Shown here piece by piece: positions 6,870 through 15,074 of a stretch of 25,147 bases of DNA. Below the pieces are notes generated by a model. That model saw only the letters and a program-made list of their open reading frames with translations. It ran no database searches and was not told the DNA's origin. This DNA comes from CAZQIC01 sp964593555. GTDB lineage: Bacteria; Bacteroidota; Bacteroidia; JAFLBG01. The DNA is taken from positions 1-25,147 of the forward strand of contig CAZQIC010000062.1 of the NCBI GenBank assembly GCA_964593555.1. The letters are read 5' to 3'. The stretch's first letter is position 1. Every line of letters begins with the position of its first letter. The position numbers were made by a program, and so were the translations under genes.

Positions 6870-7676
6870 ATGTACAGGTTTTCTATTTATATATTATTGT
6901 TATTGGTTCCCTCGGGTGTTTTTGCCCAGGACATTGTATTTCCTTCCGATGGTTTTTCTAAGATCGCAGATAATGTTGGAGGTAAGGTGGAGTTTAAGAG
7001 AATATTTGAGCAAGAGGTGCATTATCCTGAAGAGTCGCTGAAAAAAAATATCAAGGGTGATGTTGTATTTAAATTCATTGTAACAAAAGACGGACTTGCG
7101 AAAGACGTTAGAAAAATTGATTCAGTGAATGCAGAGATAGATGCGGAAGCTCGTAGAATACTGAACCTTCTTGAATTTACACCATCTGTCTATCATGGCG
7201 AGTCTGTAAATAGTTATATAGAGCTGAAGTTTAAATTCAGGCCCTTGATCTATAAAAAAAATGTTAAAGAAAGAGGATATGAAAAGGTCAACTATCCTGA
7301 GGGGTATGTCACTAATCCCTTAATGAAAATTTATACTAAAGCCGATGAACTTCCAATATATCTTGAAGGCAATTATGCCTTGTCTGCATTCATTCAGAAA
7401 AACCTGGTATATCCTAAAGTTGCAGAAATGCAAAGGATTAAAGGAGCTGTAACGCTTAGTTTTTTGGTTGAGCCTTCCGGTTACCCTACCAATATTCGTA
7501 TAGTTAAATCGCTTGGTTTTGGCTGTGATGAAGAGGCCATAAGGGTAATATCATTGGTGAGATGGAAACCGGCGATGAAAGATGGTAAACCGGTTAGATA
7601 TCGCATGGATTTTCCTCTTGTGTTTAATTTAAATGAACAGTTCAAAGATAATTCAATTGGAGAACAAAAATATTGA
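6870..7676 (+). CDS. Exported protein with two TonB C-terminal domains
   Basis: A 268-residue protein with a signal peptide (MYRFSIYILLLLVPSGVFAQ). Two TonB_C-type domains follow, at about residues 50-128 and 165-255. Both contain the typical 'YPeesl/yPkvAe...i.G.V.l.f.v...G...ni.iv.S...e.DeeA.R.l....w.Pa...G..v' pattern; the second is closer to consensus (RIKGAVTLSFLVEPSGYPTN and WKPAMKDGKPV). There is no Pro/Lys-rich spanning segment and no retained cytoplasmic helix, so it is not a classical TonB energy transducer. A periplasmic protein that contacts outer-membrane partners or peptidoglycan is more likely (inference). It starts 1 base after prmC, and its stop lies 8 bases before the chosen ligA start. 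Confidence 0.82.
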   Translation: MYRFSIYILLLLVPSGVFAQDIVFPSDGFSKIADNVGGKVEFKRIFEQEVHYPEESLKKNIKGDVVFKFIVTKDGLAKDVRKIDSVNAEIDAEARRILNLLEFTPSVYHGESVNSYIELKFKFRPLIYKKNVKERGYEKVNYPEGYVTNPLMKIYTKADELPIYLEGNYALSAFIQKNLVYPKVAEMQRIKGAVTLSFLVEPSGYPTNIRIVKSLGFGCDEEAIRVISLVRWKPAMKDGKPVRYRMDFPLVFNLNEQFKDNSIGEQKY

Positions 7677-7684
7677 TTAATAGT

Positions 7685-9697
7685 ATGAATGCAGAGCAGG
7701 CAAAAAAAAGAATTCAGGAACTCTCGATAATAATTGAGAAACATAATTACGATTATTATGTGAAATCGAATTCTGCTATTAGTGATTATGATTTTGATAT
7801 GCTGCTGGAAGAATTGATAAAACTTGAGCAGCAGTATCCGGAATTATTATCTCCTACATCTCCATCTCAAAGGGTGGGAGGGCAAATCACCAAAGAATTT
7901 AAAACAGTGAAGCACAAGTATCCAATGCTTTCATTGGGGAATAGTTATTCCACTGAAGACATGCTTGATTTTGATGAGCGTGTGCAAAAGGCAATAAGCG
8001 GAAAATTAGAATACGTTTGCGAATTAAAATTCGATGGTGTTGCAATTGGTATAACCTACAAAAAAGGAAAGCTGGTACAGGCCGTCACTCGTGGCGATGG
8101 TGTTCAGGGCGATGATATTACCACTAATGTTAAAACCATTCGCAGTATCCCTTTACAATTAAAACCGGGAGATTACCCCGATGAATTTGAGATACGCGGT
8201 GAAATATTTTTCCCAAGAAATGTTTTTGATGAAGTAAACCGTGAACGTGAAGAGATTGGTGAACCATTGTTGGCGAACCCGCGCAATGCGGCTTCCGGTA
8301 CGTTAAAGATGCAGGATTCATCGGTTGTCGCCAAACGTAAGCTGGATTGTTTTTTATATTTTATTTACGGTGAAAATCTCCCTTTTAAAACTCATTATGA
8401 AAGTTTAAAAAAAGCAATGGAGTGGGGGTTTAAAGTTTCGGATACCGCAAAACGTTTTGGCAGTATTCAAGAGGTAATTGATCACATTGCATATTGGGAT
8501 AAAAAAAGATTTGATCTCTCTTTTGATACGGATGGTATTGTAATTAAAGTGAATTCCTATGAGCAGCAAATGCAATTGGGCTTTACTGCTAAATCACCAC
8601 GCTGGGCCATTGCATATAAATTCAAGGCTGCACAGGCAAATACGATTTTAGAAGCAATAACTTATCAAGTGGGACGGACAGGAGCAATTACTCCCGTCGC
8701 CAATTTAAAACCTGTTTTGCTTGCAGGTACAACTGTTAAGCGTGCGTCTCTTCATAATGCTGATATAATTGAGAAGTTGGATGTAAGGGTAGGAGATACA
8801 GTGTTTGTAGAAAAGGGTGGAGAAATAATTCCAAAAATTGTTGGTGTGGATACGGCCAAGAGGCCTCCTGGATCAAAGAAAACTGTTTACATAAATAAAT
8901 GTCCTGAATGTGAAACACCTTTAGAGCGGAATGAAGGTGAAGCAAATCATTTTTGTCCTAATGAGAATGGTTGCCCACCTCAGATAAAGGGAAAAATGGA
9001 GCATTTTATTTCCCGTAAAGCAATGAATATTGATAGTCTTGGTGGTGAAACAATAGGGCAGCTTTACGATGCAGGTCTGGTTAAAAACATAGCAGATATT
9101 TACGATCTTAAAAAGGAACAGTTGTTACCGCTGGAGCGTATGGCGGAGAAATCGGTAAATAATTTACTGCAGGGCATTGAGGATTCTAAAAATGTTTCCT
9201 TTGAAAGAGTATTGTATGGGATAGGTATAAGACATGTTGGCGAAACAACCGCCAAAAAGCTAGCGCGTAGTTTAAAGAGTATAGATAAGTTAAAAGATGC
9301 TACTGTTGAGAGTTTACTGGAAGTGGATGAAATCGGAGAGAAAATAGCACAAAGTGTGGTGAGTTATTTTGTGGATAAAAAAAATATTTCGGTAATTGAT
9401 AAACTTAAAGCGAAAGGACTTAATTTTACATTATCTGAAGAACAATTAGCGGAAGGTTCAGAATTATTAAAAGGACTTACCTTTGTTGTTTCAGGAGTGT
9501 TTACGAAATTTTCGCGTGATGAGTTAAAGGACCTCATTGAAAATAATGGGGGCAAGAATACAGGATCCATATCTGCAAAAACAAGTTATGTTGTTGCCGG
9601 CGAAAATATGGGCCCGGCGAAATTGGAGAAAGCGCAAAAGTTAGGAGTAAAAATAATTGATGAAAATAAATTTTTGGAGTTAATTAGTAAAAACTGA
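7685..9697 (+). CDS. ligA: NAD-dependent DNA ligase
   Basis: A 670-residue LigA of standard length. It seals nicks in duplex DNA during replication and repair, using NAD. Domain Ia binds NMN (residues 1-65, with HNYDYYVKSNSAISDYDFDML). The adenylation domain has the active-site Lys115 in CELKFDGVA. The OB fold includes VGRTGAITPVANLKPV. The zinc finger is CPEC, then C and C spaced x14 and x5 as in the family. Helix-hairpin-helix repeats follow (around YGIGIRHVGETTAKKLA and VDEIGEKIAQSV), and a C-terminal BRCT domain covers about residues 590-670. The frame extends to a TTG at 7673 that overlaps the preceding stop; the ATG at 7685 (MNAEQAKKRI) is chosen because it matches the usual LigA N-terminus. 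Confidence 0.96.
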   Translation: MNAEQAKKRIQELSIIIEKHNYDYYVKSNSAISDYDFDMLLEELIKLEQQYPELLSPTSPSQRVGGQITKEFKTVKHKYPMLSLGNSYSTEDMLDFDERVQKAISGKLEYVCELKFDGVAIGITYKKGKLVQAVTRGDGVQGDDITTNVKTIRSIPLQLKPGDYPDEFEIRGEIFFPRNVFDEVNREREEIGEPLLANPRNAASGTLKMQDSSVVAKRKLDCFLYFIYGENLPFKTHYESLKKAMEWGFKVSDTAKRFGSIQEVIDHIAYWDKKRFDLSFDTDGIVIKVNSYEQQMQLGFTAKSPRWAIAYKFKAAQANTILEAITYQVGRTGAITPVANLKPVLLAGTTVKRASLHNADIIEKLDVRVGDTVFVEKGGEIIPKIVGVDTAKRPPGSKKTVYINKCPECETPLERNEGEANHFCPNENGCPPQIKGKMEHFISRKAMNIDSLGGETIGQLYDAGLVKNIADIYDLKKEQLLPLERMAEKSVNNLLQGIEDSKNVSFERVLYGIGIRHVGETTAKKLARSLKSIDKLKDATVESLLEVDEIGEKIAQSVVSYFVDKKNISVIDKLKAKGLNFTLSEEQLAEGSELLKGLTFVVSGVFTKFSRDELKDLIENNGGKNTGSISAKTSYVVAGENMGPAKLEKAQKLGVKIIDENKFLELISKN

Positions 9698-9708
9698 AAA
9701 TAATTTCC

Positions 9709-10278
9709 TTGGCCATTATCAATAGCATAAAAGAAAAAATTGGAGATTATATTCTCAAGGGTAGGGCAGGTACTGTTCAGCGCGATAGGAAAGTAGCGAA
9801 CCTTGCAGAAGCGAAATCTTTTGGTATCATATTCGACTCCTCGAATAAGGATGATTTTGAATTGGTGAAAAAGTATGTTAATTATTTGAAGGAGATGAAG
9901 AAGAAGGTAAAGGTGGTGGGATATTTTAGTTCTAAGGATATTCCCGAAATGGCTTATTCTAAACTCGAGTACGATTTTTTTTCTGAGAAGGATCTGAATT
10001 CATTCAGAATACCATCTAATACTTTTGTAAATAATTTTATTGAAGAAGAGTTTGATGTGTTGGTGAACCTTAATATTTACGGGCATTTCCCGCTTAAATA
10101 CATTGGCGCCATGTCTCGTAGTAAATACAAGGTTGGCCGCTTTGACGAGGGGAATAAAGAAGTTTATGATATGCTTATTGAGTGTCCATCCGATAAAAGC
10201 TTTAAATATTTTCTTCGCCAGGTAGATACTTATCTAACAATGATAAATAAAGCGCCTGACGAAACAACAAATTCATAA
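9709..10278 (+). CDS. DUF6913-like conserved Bacteroidota protein
   Basis: A 189-residue cytoplasmic protein of unknown function. The N-terminal part has ILKGRAGTVQRDRKVANLAEAKSFGIIFDSSN, followed by a helix (DDFELVKKYVNYLKEMKKKVKVVGYF) and a C-terminal segment with FDVLVNLNIYGHFPLKYIGAMSRSKYKVGRF. These resemble a conserved Bacteroidota family that I recall as DUF6913; the label was not checked. The start is a TTG 11 bases after the ligA stop. No ATG is found upstream of the conserved N-terminal residues, and the next internal Met is about 60 codons in, so a non-ATG start is required. The fold appears alpha/beta. It ends inside the candidate dapA promoter. Confidence 0.7.
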   Translation: MAIINSIKEKIGDYILKGRAGTVQRDRKVANLAEAKSFGIIFDSSNKDDFELVKKYVNYLKEMKKKVKVVGYFSSKDIPEMAYSKLEYDFFSEKDLNSFRIPSNTFVNNFIEEEFDVLVNLNIYGHFPLKYIGAMSRSKYKVGRFDEGNKEVYDMLIECPSDKSFKYFLRQVDTYLTMINKAPDETTNS

Positions 10279-10283
10279 CTTTG
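10276..10283 (+). promoter_or_regulatory. Candidate -7 box for dapA
   Basis: TAACTTTG matches the TAnnTTTG box fully and lies 27 bases before the dapA ATG, starting on the stop codon of the preceding gene. No convincing TTG lies at the right distance upstream, so dapA may have its own weak promoter or depend on the upstream operon. Confidence 0.35.
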
Positions 10284-10310
10284 TTGTAATTATAATAATC
10301 AATTAATACT

Positions 10311-11201
10311 ATGTCGTTTAACAGAGAGCAGTTCAGAGGAACAGGTGTTGCCATCGTTACACCTTTTAATGAAGATGGCAGTGTGGATTTTAATTCGTTA
10401 ACAGCACTGGTGAATAGCCTTATTAAAGGCAAGGTAGAATACCTTGTTGTAATGGGCACTACCGGTGAATCAGCTACATTAAGTAAATCGGAAAAAGCTG
10501 CTGTTGTATCGCATGTATTAAAGACGGTAAAAAAACGTATACCTGTTGTATTGGGTGTTGGCGGGAACAGTACTGCCGAAGTAGTTGAATCTTTAAAGAC
10601 ACTTGACCTGGCAGATATTGCTGCAATACTTTCTGTTTCTCCTTACTACAATAAACCAACACAAGGAGGAATCTATTTACACTATAAAGCTGTTGCTGCT
10701 GCAACAAAGCTTCCTATAATATTATATAATGTTCCGGGTCGTACGGGTTCTAATATTGCTCCGGAAACTGCTTTACAGTTAGCACGCGATGTTAAAAATA
10801 TTATTGGAATAAAAGAAGCCGCATCGAACTTAGAGATGCAGCATATGAAATTAATTAAACATCGTCCAAAAGATTTTTTAGTTATTTCAGGCGATGATGC
10901 GTTAACACTTCCAATACTTGCCTGCGGTGGTGATGGAGTTATTTCGGTTGTTGCAAACGCTTATCCCAAAGATTTTTCCGATATGGTGCGTTTCGGTCTC
11001 AAAGGTGATTTTGCAAGCGCTCGTAAATTACATTATAAACTAACAGAAATAACAGAACAATTATTTGCAGATGGAAGTCCGGGCGGAATTAAAACTGTGC
11101 TGGAACTTCATAAAATTTGCAAACCGTATGTGCGTTTACCACTTGCGGGTGTAAACAAAACTGTACATGCAAAGATCACTGAGTTGGTGAAAAAATATTA
11201 A
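10311..11201 (+). CDS. dapA: 4-hydroxy-tetrahydrodipicolinate synthase
   Basis: A 296-residue class I aldolase-type enzyme. It condenses pyruvate with aspartate semialdehyde, the first committed step toward diaminopimelate (peptidoglycan) and lysine. Key residues are present: Thr50-Thr51 in GTTGESATL, Tyr112-Tyr113 in VSPYYNKP, Tyr139 in ILYNVPGRTG, and the Schiff-base Lys168 in IGIKEAASN. The length is standard for the family. The gene is followed by two hairpin terminators, and no other dap gene is adjacent. Confidence 0.96.
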   Translation: MSFNREQFRGTGVAIVTPFNEDGSVDFNSLTALVNSLIKGKVEYLVVMGTTGESATLSKSEKAAVVSHVLKTVKKRIPVVLGVGGNSTAEVVESLKTLDLADIAAILSVSPYYNKPTQGGIYLHYKAVAAATKLPIILYNVPGRTGSNIAPETALQLARDVKNIIGIKEAASNLEMQHMKLIKHRPKDFLVISGDDALTLPILACGGDGVISVVANAYPKDFSDMVRFGLKGDFASARKLHYKLTEITEQLFADGSPGGIKTVLELHKICKPYVRLPLAGVNKTVHAKITELVKKY

Positions 11202-11222
11202 TAGAGTTTAGCCGATTTTTTT

Positions 11223-11251
11223 AGTCCCCTCAATATATCAAGGGACTTTTT
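11223..11251 (+). terminator. Rho-independent terminator after dapA
   Basis: AGTCCC at 11223-11228 pairs with GGGACT at 11242-11247, followed by a T run at 11247-11251. It lies about 20 bases after the dapA stop. Confidence 0.65.
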
Positions 11252-11273
11252 ATTTGTATATAAAGGATCAACA

Positions 11274-11303
11274 AAAAAAGGGAACCATTTGGTTCCCTTT
11301 TTT
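11274..11303. terminator. Bidirectional terminator between dapA and rplT
   Basis: A near-perfect inverted repeat: the left arm AAAAAAGGGAACCA (11274-11287) pairs with TGGTTCCCTTTTTT (11290-11303). The flanking A and T runs provide a U tract in either direction, so it can serve both dapA (+) and the thrS-infC-rpmI-rplT operon (-), whose last stop is at 11325. Confidence 0.88.
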
Positions 11304-11324
11304 AATTTTTCATAAAAGCGTATT

Positions 11325-11669
11325 CTATTTCACAGAATCAACCACAGCTTTGAAAGCTTCAGGATGATTAAGTGCTAAGTCAGCAAGAACTTTTCTGTTT
11401 AGCTGTACATTTTTATCACTTAACTTACCAATGAACTGAGAGTAAGATAAACCGTATGGTCTTACACCGGCATTGATACGTTGTATCCAGATTGCTCTGT
11501 AATTTCTTTTGTTTGTTTTTCTATCGCGGTACGCATAACCTAAACCTTTTTCAAGAACGTTTTTAGCTATTGTAAAAACGTTTTTTCTTGAGCCCCAAAA
11601 ACCTTTGGTTTGTTTGAGGACTTTCTTTCTGCGGGCCCTTGAGGCCACACTGTTGACTGATCTTGGCAT
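11325..11669 (-). CDS. rplT: Large ribosomal subunit protein bL20
   Basis: A 114-residue basic protein beginning MPRSVNSVASRARRKKVLK. It contains GFWGSRKNVFTIAK and the conserved YRDRKTNKRNYRAIWIQRINAG, both diagnostic for bL20, and the length is standard. It binds 23S rRNA early in 50S assembly. In E. coli and B. subtilis it also represses its own operon through an mRNA structure. It is the last gene of thrS-infC-rpmI-rplT. The 73-base gap to rpmI contains two small hairpins that could be involved in control. Confidence 0.97.
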   Translation of the reverse strand: MPRSVNSVASRARRKKVLKQTKGFWGSRKNVFTIAKNVLEKGLGYAYRDRKTNKRNYRAIWIQRINAGVRPYGLSYSQFIGKLSDKNVQLNRKVLADLALNHPEAFKAVVDSVK

Positions 11670-11695
11670 TTTTTTTTAATTTTTGGCGGGCAGCG

Positions 11696-11727
11696 GTTTC
11701 AAATGAAACTCTTTTGTTGCTGGCAAC
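11696..11727 (-). promoter_or_regulatory. Two adjacent small hairpins between rpmI and rplT
   Basis: In the leftward transcript, GTTGC-CA-GCAAC (11716-11727) is followed by GTTTCA-TT-TGAAAC (11696-11709). No T run follows, so they are not terminators. They lie in the rplT leader and could be a site for bL20-mediated control or an mRNA-processing structure. The evidence is only the inverted repeats and their position. Confidence 0.35.
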
Positions 11728-11742
11728 CTGGTTAATAATAAA

Positions 11743-11943
11743 TTATTTACCGAAACCTAACATCGCTTCAACCCTGTTCATATCTGAAGGGTGAACTAAC
11801 CCTGCTTTCGCAAGAGCGCGTTTTCTTTTGGTTTCTTTTTTAGTCAGGATGTGATTTTTGTAAGCATGCTTACGTTTTATCTTTCCTGAACCAGTAACAG
11901 AGAATCTCTTCTTTGCACTGGAGTTTGTTTTCATTTTTGGCAT
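11743..11943 (-). CDS. rpmI: Large ribosomal subunit protein bL35
   Basis: A 66-residue, strongly basic protein: MPKMKTNSSAKKRFSVTGSG, then KIKRKHAYKNHILTKKETKRKR and the C-terminal DMNRVEAMLGFGK. This is the standard bL35 pattern and length. It lies 33 bases after infC and before rplT, the usual order in bacteria. Confidence 0.97.
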   Translation of the reverse strand: MPKMKTNSSAKKRFSVTGSGKIKRKHAYKNHILTKKETKRKRALAKAGLVHPSDMNRVEAMLGFGK

Positions 11944-11976
11944 TGTACTATTGTTTTTATTTTCTGCTATTAATTA

Positions 11977-12564
11977 TTATTTTCTTTTCGGGCCTATTAT
12001 CATGATCATTCTTTTTCCCTCGAGCAATGGCAGTTGTTCTGCTTTGCCATACTCTTCTAGTTCCTGAACAAATCTCAATAATAATATTTCTCCCTGCTCT
12101 TTAAATAAAATCGTTCTTCCCTTAAAAAACACAAAAGCTTTTACTTTAGCTCCGTCTTGCAAAAATTTAATGGCGTGATTCTTTTTAAAATTAAAATCAT
12201 GCTCATCTGTATGTGGTCCAAAACGAATCTCCTTTACAACTACCTTACTTGCTTTAGACTTTATTTCTTTTTGCTTCTTCTTTTGTTCGTATAGAAATTT
12301 TTTATAATCAGTAACCTTACAAACCGGTGGATCAGCATTTGGAGCTATCTCAACAAGATCAAGTCCTGCTTCAGCAGCAATGATGAGTGCTTTTTCAATA
12401 GGAAAAATCCCTTGTTCAACACCTTCGCCTACAACACGCACTGTACGTGATTTTATTTTCTCGTTTATGCTGTGCGCATCTTCTTTCTTTTGAAACCTTG
12501 GAGCAAATGTCCTGGGTCTGCTATCACCGCCGCCATAAAATGGCTTTTTAAATTCTGTTGCTAT
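11977..12564 (-). CDS. infC: Translation initiation factor IF-3, with a probable AUA start
   Basis: A 195-residue IF-3 that binds the 30S subunit, blocks premature 50S joining and rejects non-AUG starts. The N-domain has DAHSINEKIKSRTVRVVGEG and LDLVEIAPNADPPVCKVTDYKKF; a lysine-rich linker follows, then the C-domain KEIRFGPHTDEHDFNFK. The first standard start codon in frame is a GTG at 12441, but starting there would remove the conserved HSINEKI segment. In-frame coding continues upstream through EFKKPFYGGGDSRPR to an ATA at 12562-12564, with no ATG, GTG or TTG available. GGAGGT lies at 12569-12574, four bases before the ATA, and the nearest upstream in-frame stop follows shortly. I therefore place the start at the ATA. 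The gene follows thrS after 14 bases. Confidence 0.85.
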   Translation of the reverse strand: MATEFKKPFYGGGDSRPRTFAPRFQKKEDAHSINEKIKSRTVRVVGEGVEQGIFPIEKALIIAAEAGLDLVEIAPNADPPVCKVTDYKKFLYEQKKKQKEIKSKASKVVVKEIRFGPHTDEHDFNFKKNHAIKFLQDGAKVKAFVFFKGRTILFKEQGEILLLRFVQELEEYGKAEQLPLLEGKRMIMIIGPKRK

Positions 12565-12568
12565 TTTT

Positions 12569-12574
12569 ACCTCC
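12569..12574 (-). promoter_or_regulatory. Strong Shine-Dalgarno sequence of infC
   Basis: GGAGGT on the minus strand, four bases before the proposed ATA start of infC. Bacteroidota genes generally lack such sites, and no comparable one was noticed before the other genes here. It therefore decides the infC start and suggests special translational control. Confidence 0.7.
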
Positions 12575-12578
12575 GTTG

Positions 12579-14513
12579 TTAGTTAGTACTGTTTTCTATT
12601 TCTTTTTTTATTGCTTTTGCAAATTCTTCAACTGCCATACTTCCCTTGTCGCCTTCGCCATGCTTCCTAAGAGAAACAATGTTTTCTTCGGCTTCTTTTT
12701 CTCCGACAATAAGCATGTAGGGAACTTTTTTTATCTCCGCATCGCGAATTTTCTTCCCTATTTTTTCACCCCTCTCGTCAACAAGGCTGCGAATATCGTA
12801 AAATTTGAGCAAATCAACAACTTTTTTTGCATAGTCATGGAACTTCTCACTTATAGGTAAAATGGCTACCTGCATTGGGGTTAACCATAGTGGGAAGTTA
12901 CCTGCACAATGTTCTATCAAAACAGCAACAAATCGTTCCATTGAACCAAATGGAGCACGGTGTATCATTACCGGCCGATGCATTTGGTTGTCGCTTCCTT
13001 TATACTCTAATTCAAAGCGTTCCGGAAGATTATAATCAACTTGAATAGTACCAAGTTGCCATTTTCTACCGATAGCATCCCTCACCATAAAATCAAGCTT
13101 AGGTCCGTAGAATGCAGCTTCCCCGGTCACAACGGTAGTAGTCAATCCCTTTTCTCTGGCAGATTCAATAATTGCTGTTTCCGCTAACTCCCAGTTTTCA
13201 TCACTCCCAATATATTTAGTCTTATTATCAGGATCGCGTAAAGATACCTGCGCTGTGTAATCTTTAAAATCAAGTGTTTTAAATACGTATAGAACAAGAT
13301 CAATTACTTTACAAAACTCTTCCTTCACTTGATCTGGCCGGCAAAATAAATGGGCGTCATCTTGTGTAAATCCCCTAACTCTTGTTAGTCCGTGTAATTC
13401 TCCCGCTTGTTCATATCGATAAACTGTTCCGAACTCCGCTAATCTTACTGGTAAATCTTTATAAGATTTGGGAGATGATTTATAGATTTCACAGTGATGA
13501 GGACAGTTCATCGGTTTTAAGAAAAACTCTTCTCCTTCATGAGGAGTTTTTATAGGCTGAAAAGAATCTTTCCCATATTTTTCGTAATGGCCTGATGTTA
13601 CATATAATTTTTTATTTCCTATGTGAGGAGTTATTACAGGTAGATAACCAGCCTTTACCTGAGCATTTTTCATAAATGCTTCCAGGCGCTCTCGCAACGC
13701 AGCTCCATTAGGCAGCCAAAGCGGTAAGCCCATTCCAACGTTTTCAGAAAAGGTAAACAGCTCCAGTTCTTTGCCAATTTTCCTGTGGTCGCGTTTTTTA
13801 GCTTCCTCAAGCATGGTAAGGTAATCAGTAAGATCTTTTTGTTTAGGGAAACTAATTCCGTAAATGCGTGTAAGCTGCTTATTTTTTTCATCTCCCTTCC
13901 AATAGGCTCCAGCAACAGATAAAAGTTTTGCAGCCTTAATAAATCCGGTATGAGGAATATGCGGCCCGCGGCACAAATCAGTAAACTTCCCCTGCTCATA
14001 CAAAGTAATGCTGCCATCTTCTAATGAATTAAGCAGGTCTAATTTATATTCGTCTTTTTTTTCTGTAAAATAATTTATCGCTTCTTTTTTGGAGATATCT
14101 TTTCTTACAAAAGGATTATTGAGTCTTGCGAGCTCAATCATTTTCTTTTCTATTTTATCAAGATCCTCAGATGATATTTTTTTTTCTCCTGAATCAACAT
14201 CGTAATAAAAACCATTTTCAATAGCGGGGCCCACCCAGAATTTTATTCCCGGATAATAGAACTCCAATGCTTCGGCCATCAAGTGTGCTGATGAATGCCA
14301 AAAAGTTGATTTAGCTTCTTCACTATCCCAGGTCAATAATTTAAGTGAACTGTCGCTTGTGATTGGTCTTGTGGCGTCCCATATTTCGTTATTAATTTTT
14401 GCTGCCAAAACATTACGCGCGAGACCTTCGCTTATACTTGTGGCAATTTGTAAAGAAGTTGTGCCAGGTTCGTATTGTTTAACCGAACCATCAGGCAAAG
14501 TAATATTGATCAT
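12579..14513 (-). CDS. thrS: Threonine-tRNA ligase
   Basis: A 644-residue class II aminoacyl-tRNA synthetase of standard length. The N-terminal TGS domain (residues 1-62, INITLPDGSVKQYEPGTTS) is followed by the editing domain with His73 and His77 (HSSAH) plus Cys181 and His185 (CRGPH), which clears mischarged serine. The catalytic core has the zinc ligands Cys337 (MNCPHH), His388 (DDAHLF) and His518 (MIHRAPFGS). The C-terminal anticodon-binding domain covers about residues 540-640. It is the first gene of thrS-infC-rpmI-rplT. The 61-base gap upstream shows no T-box or terminator; a weak TACCTTTA box about 30 bases before the ATG may be its promoter. Confidence 0.97.
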   Translation of the reverse strand: MINITLPDGSVKQYEPGTTSLQIATSISEGLARNVLAAKINNEIWDATRPITSDSSLKLLTWDSEEAKSTFWHSSAHLMAEALEFYYPGIKFWVGPAIENGFYYDVDSGEKKISSEDLDKIEKKMIELARLNNPFVRKDISKKEAINYFTEKKDEYKLDLLNSLEDGSITLYEQGKFTDLCRGPHIPHTGFIKAAKLLSVAGAYWKGDEKNKQLTRIYGISFPKQKDLTDYLTMLEEAKKRDHRKIGKELELFTFSENVGMGLPLWLPNGAALRERLEAFMKNAQVKAGYLPVITPHIGNKKLYVTSGHYEKYGKDSFQPIKTPHEGEEFFLKPMNCPHHCEIYKSSPKSYKDLPVRLAEFGTVYRYEQAGELHGLTRVRGFTQDDAHLFCRPDQVKEEFCKVIDLVLYVFKTLDFKDYTAQVSLRDPDNKTKYIGSDENWELAETAIIESAREKGLTTTVVTGEAAFYGPKLDFMVRDAIGRKWQLGTIQVDYNLPERFELEYKGSDNQMHRPVMIHRAPFGSMERFVAVLIEHCAGNFPLWLTPMQVAILPISEKFHDYAKKVVDLLKFYDIRSLVDERGEKIGKKIRDAEIKKVPYMLIVGEKEAEENIVSLRKHGEGDKGSMAVEEFAKAIKKEIENSTN

Positions 14514-14574
14514 AAAAAAATGCTTAATTACCTGTAAAGGTAGAATATATTATAAAAAGAAGTTCTTAATATTT

Positions 14575-15039
14575 TTAGTCTTCAACAGCGGCACTAGCAT
14601 CGCTGTAACCAATTAGCATCAGCACACAACCTTTTTTGTTTGGCGTAGAGGCAGGTACCTCATACGTAATAAAGTAGGTGGTTGTTTTTGCGGGTGTCAA
14701 ATTCCAAATTGCTTTTTGAACAGTCCCGTTTGTAAATACATTGTTTCTCACTTTAGCGCGGCTGCTTTTATCATAAATATTAATTGGTACAACTTCTGTA
14801 AAATCAGAAGTGCAAAATACCATACGGTATTTTTGTTTAGCGAAAGCGGTAAATTCCACTTCAATCTTTTGAGGTTTATCAGTAAAACTGATATCGCTTA
14901 ACGCATATCCATCATAGAAAAATGGTTTAAGACCTCCGCGGCCTTCTTTAACGATCTGTTTAGCTTTGCATTGTCCAAAACTTTCAGATACGTTTATTAT
15001 CAGTAGAATCGCTGCGATATATTTTAGAAAATTTTTCAT
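14575..15039 (-). CDS. Small secreted protein of unknown function
   Basis: A 154-residue protein with a signal peptide (MKNFLKYIAAILLIINVSESFG). The mature part begins QCKAKQIVKEGRGGLKPFFYDGYALSDISF and is rich in beta strands (EVEFTAFAKQKYRMVFCTSDF, VVPINIYD, TYFITYEVPAS), ending in GCVLMLIGY. This pattern suggests a single beta-sandwich of about 120 residues, with three cysteines in the mature chain. It resembles a conserved Bacteroidota family without a known role (from memory, unverified). It starts 35 bases after the lipoprotein gene and probably shares its transcript. Confidence 0.65.
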   Translation of the reverse strand: MKNFLKYIAAILLIINVSESFGQCKAKQIVKEGRGGLKPFFYDGYALSDISFTDKPQKIEVEFTAFAKQKYRMVFCTSDFTEVVPINIYDKSSRAKVRNNVFTNGTVQKAIWNLTPAKTTTYFITYEVPASTPNKKGCVLMLIGYSDASAAVED

Positions 15040-15074
15040 GTTAATTTTTTTTTGATACAGGATGAAATAGTTTT

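Noticed and set aside
12439..12441. GTG as the start of infC
   Set aside because: It would delete the conserved IF-3 N-terminal segment (HSINEKI), which is present in frame upstream together with a Shine-Dalgarno sequence.
12558..12860. Plus-strand open frame opposite the 3' end of thrS
   Set aside because: It lies entirely on the opposite strand of thrS and the infC start, is rich in Phe and Cys as an antisense shadow would be, and shows no family motif.
14514..14574. T-box or other tRNA-sensing leader before thrS
   Set aside because: The gap is only 61 bases, A/T-rich, without the T-box sequence or a terminator-antiterminator pair.
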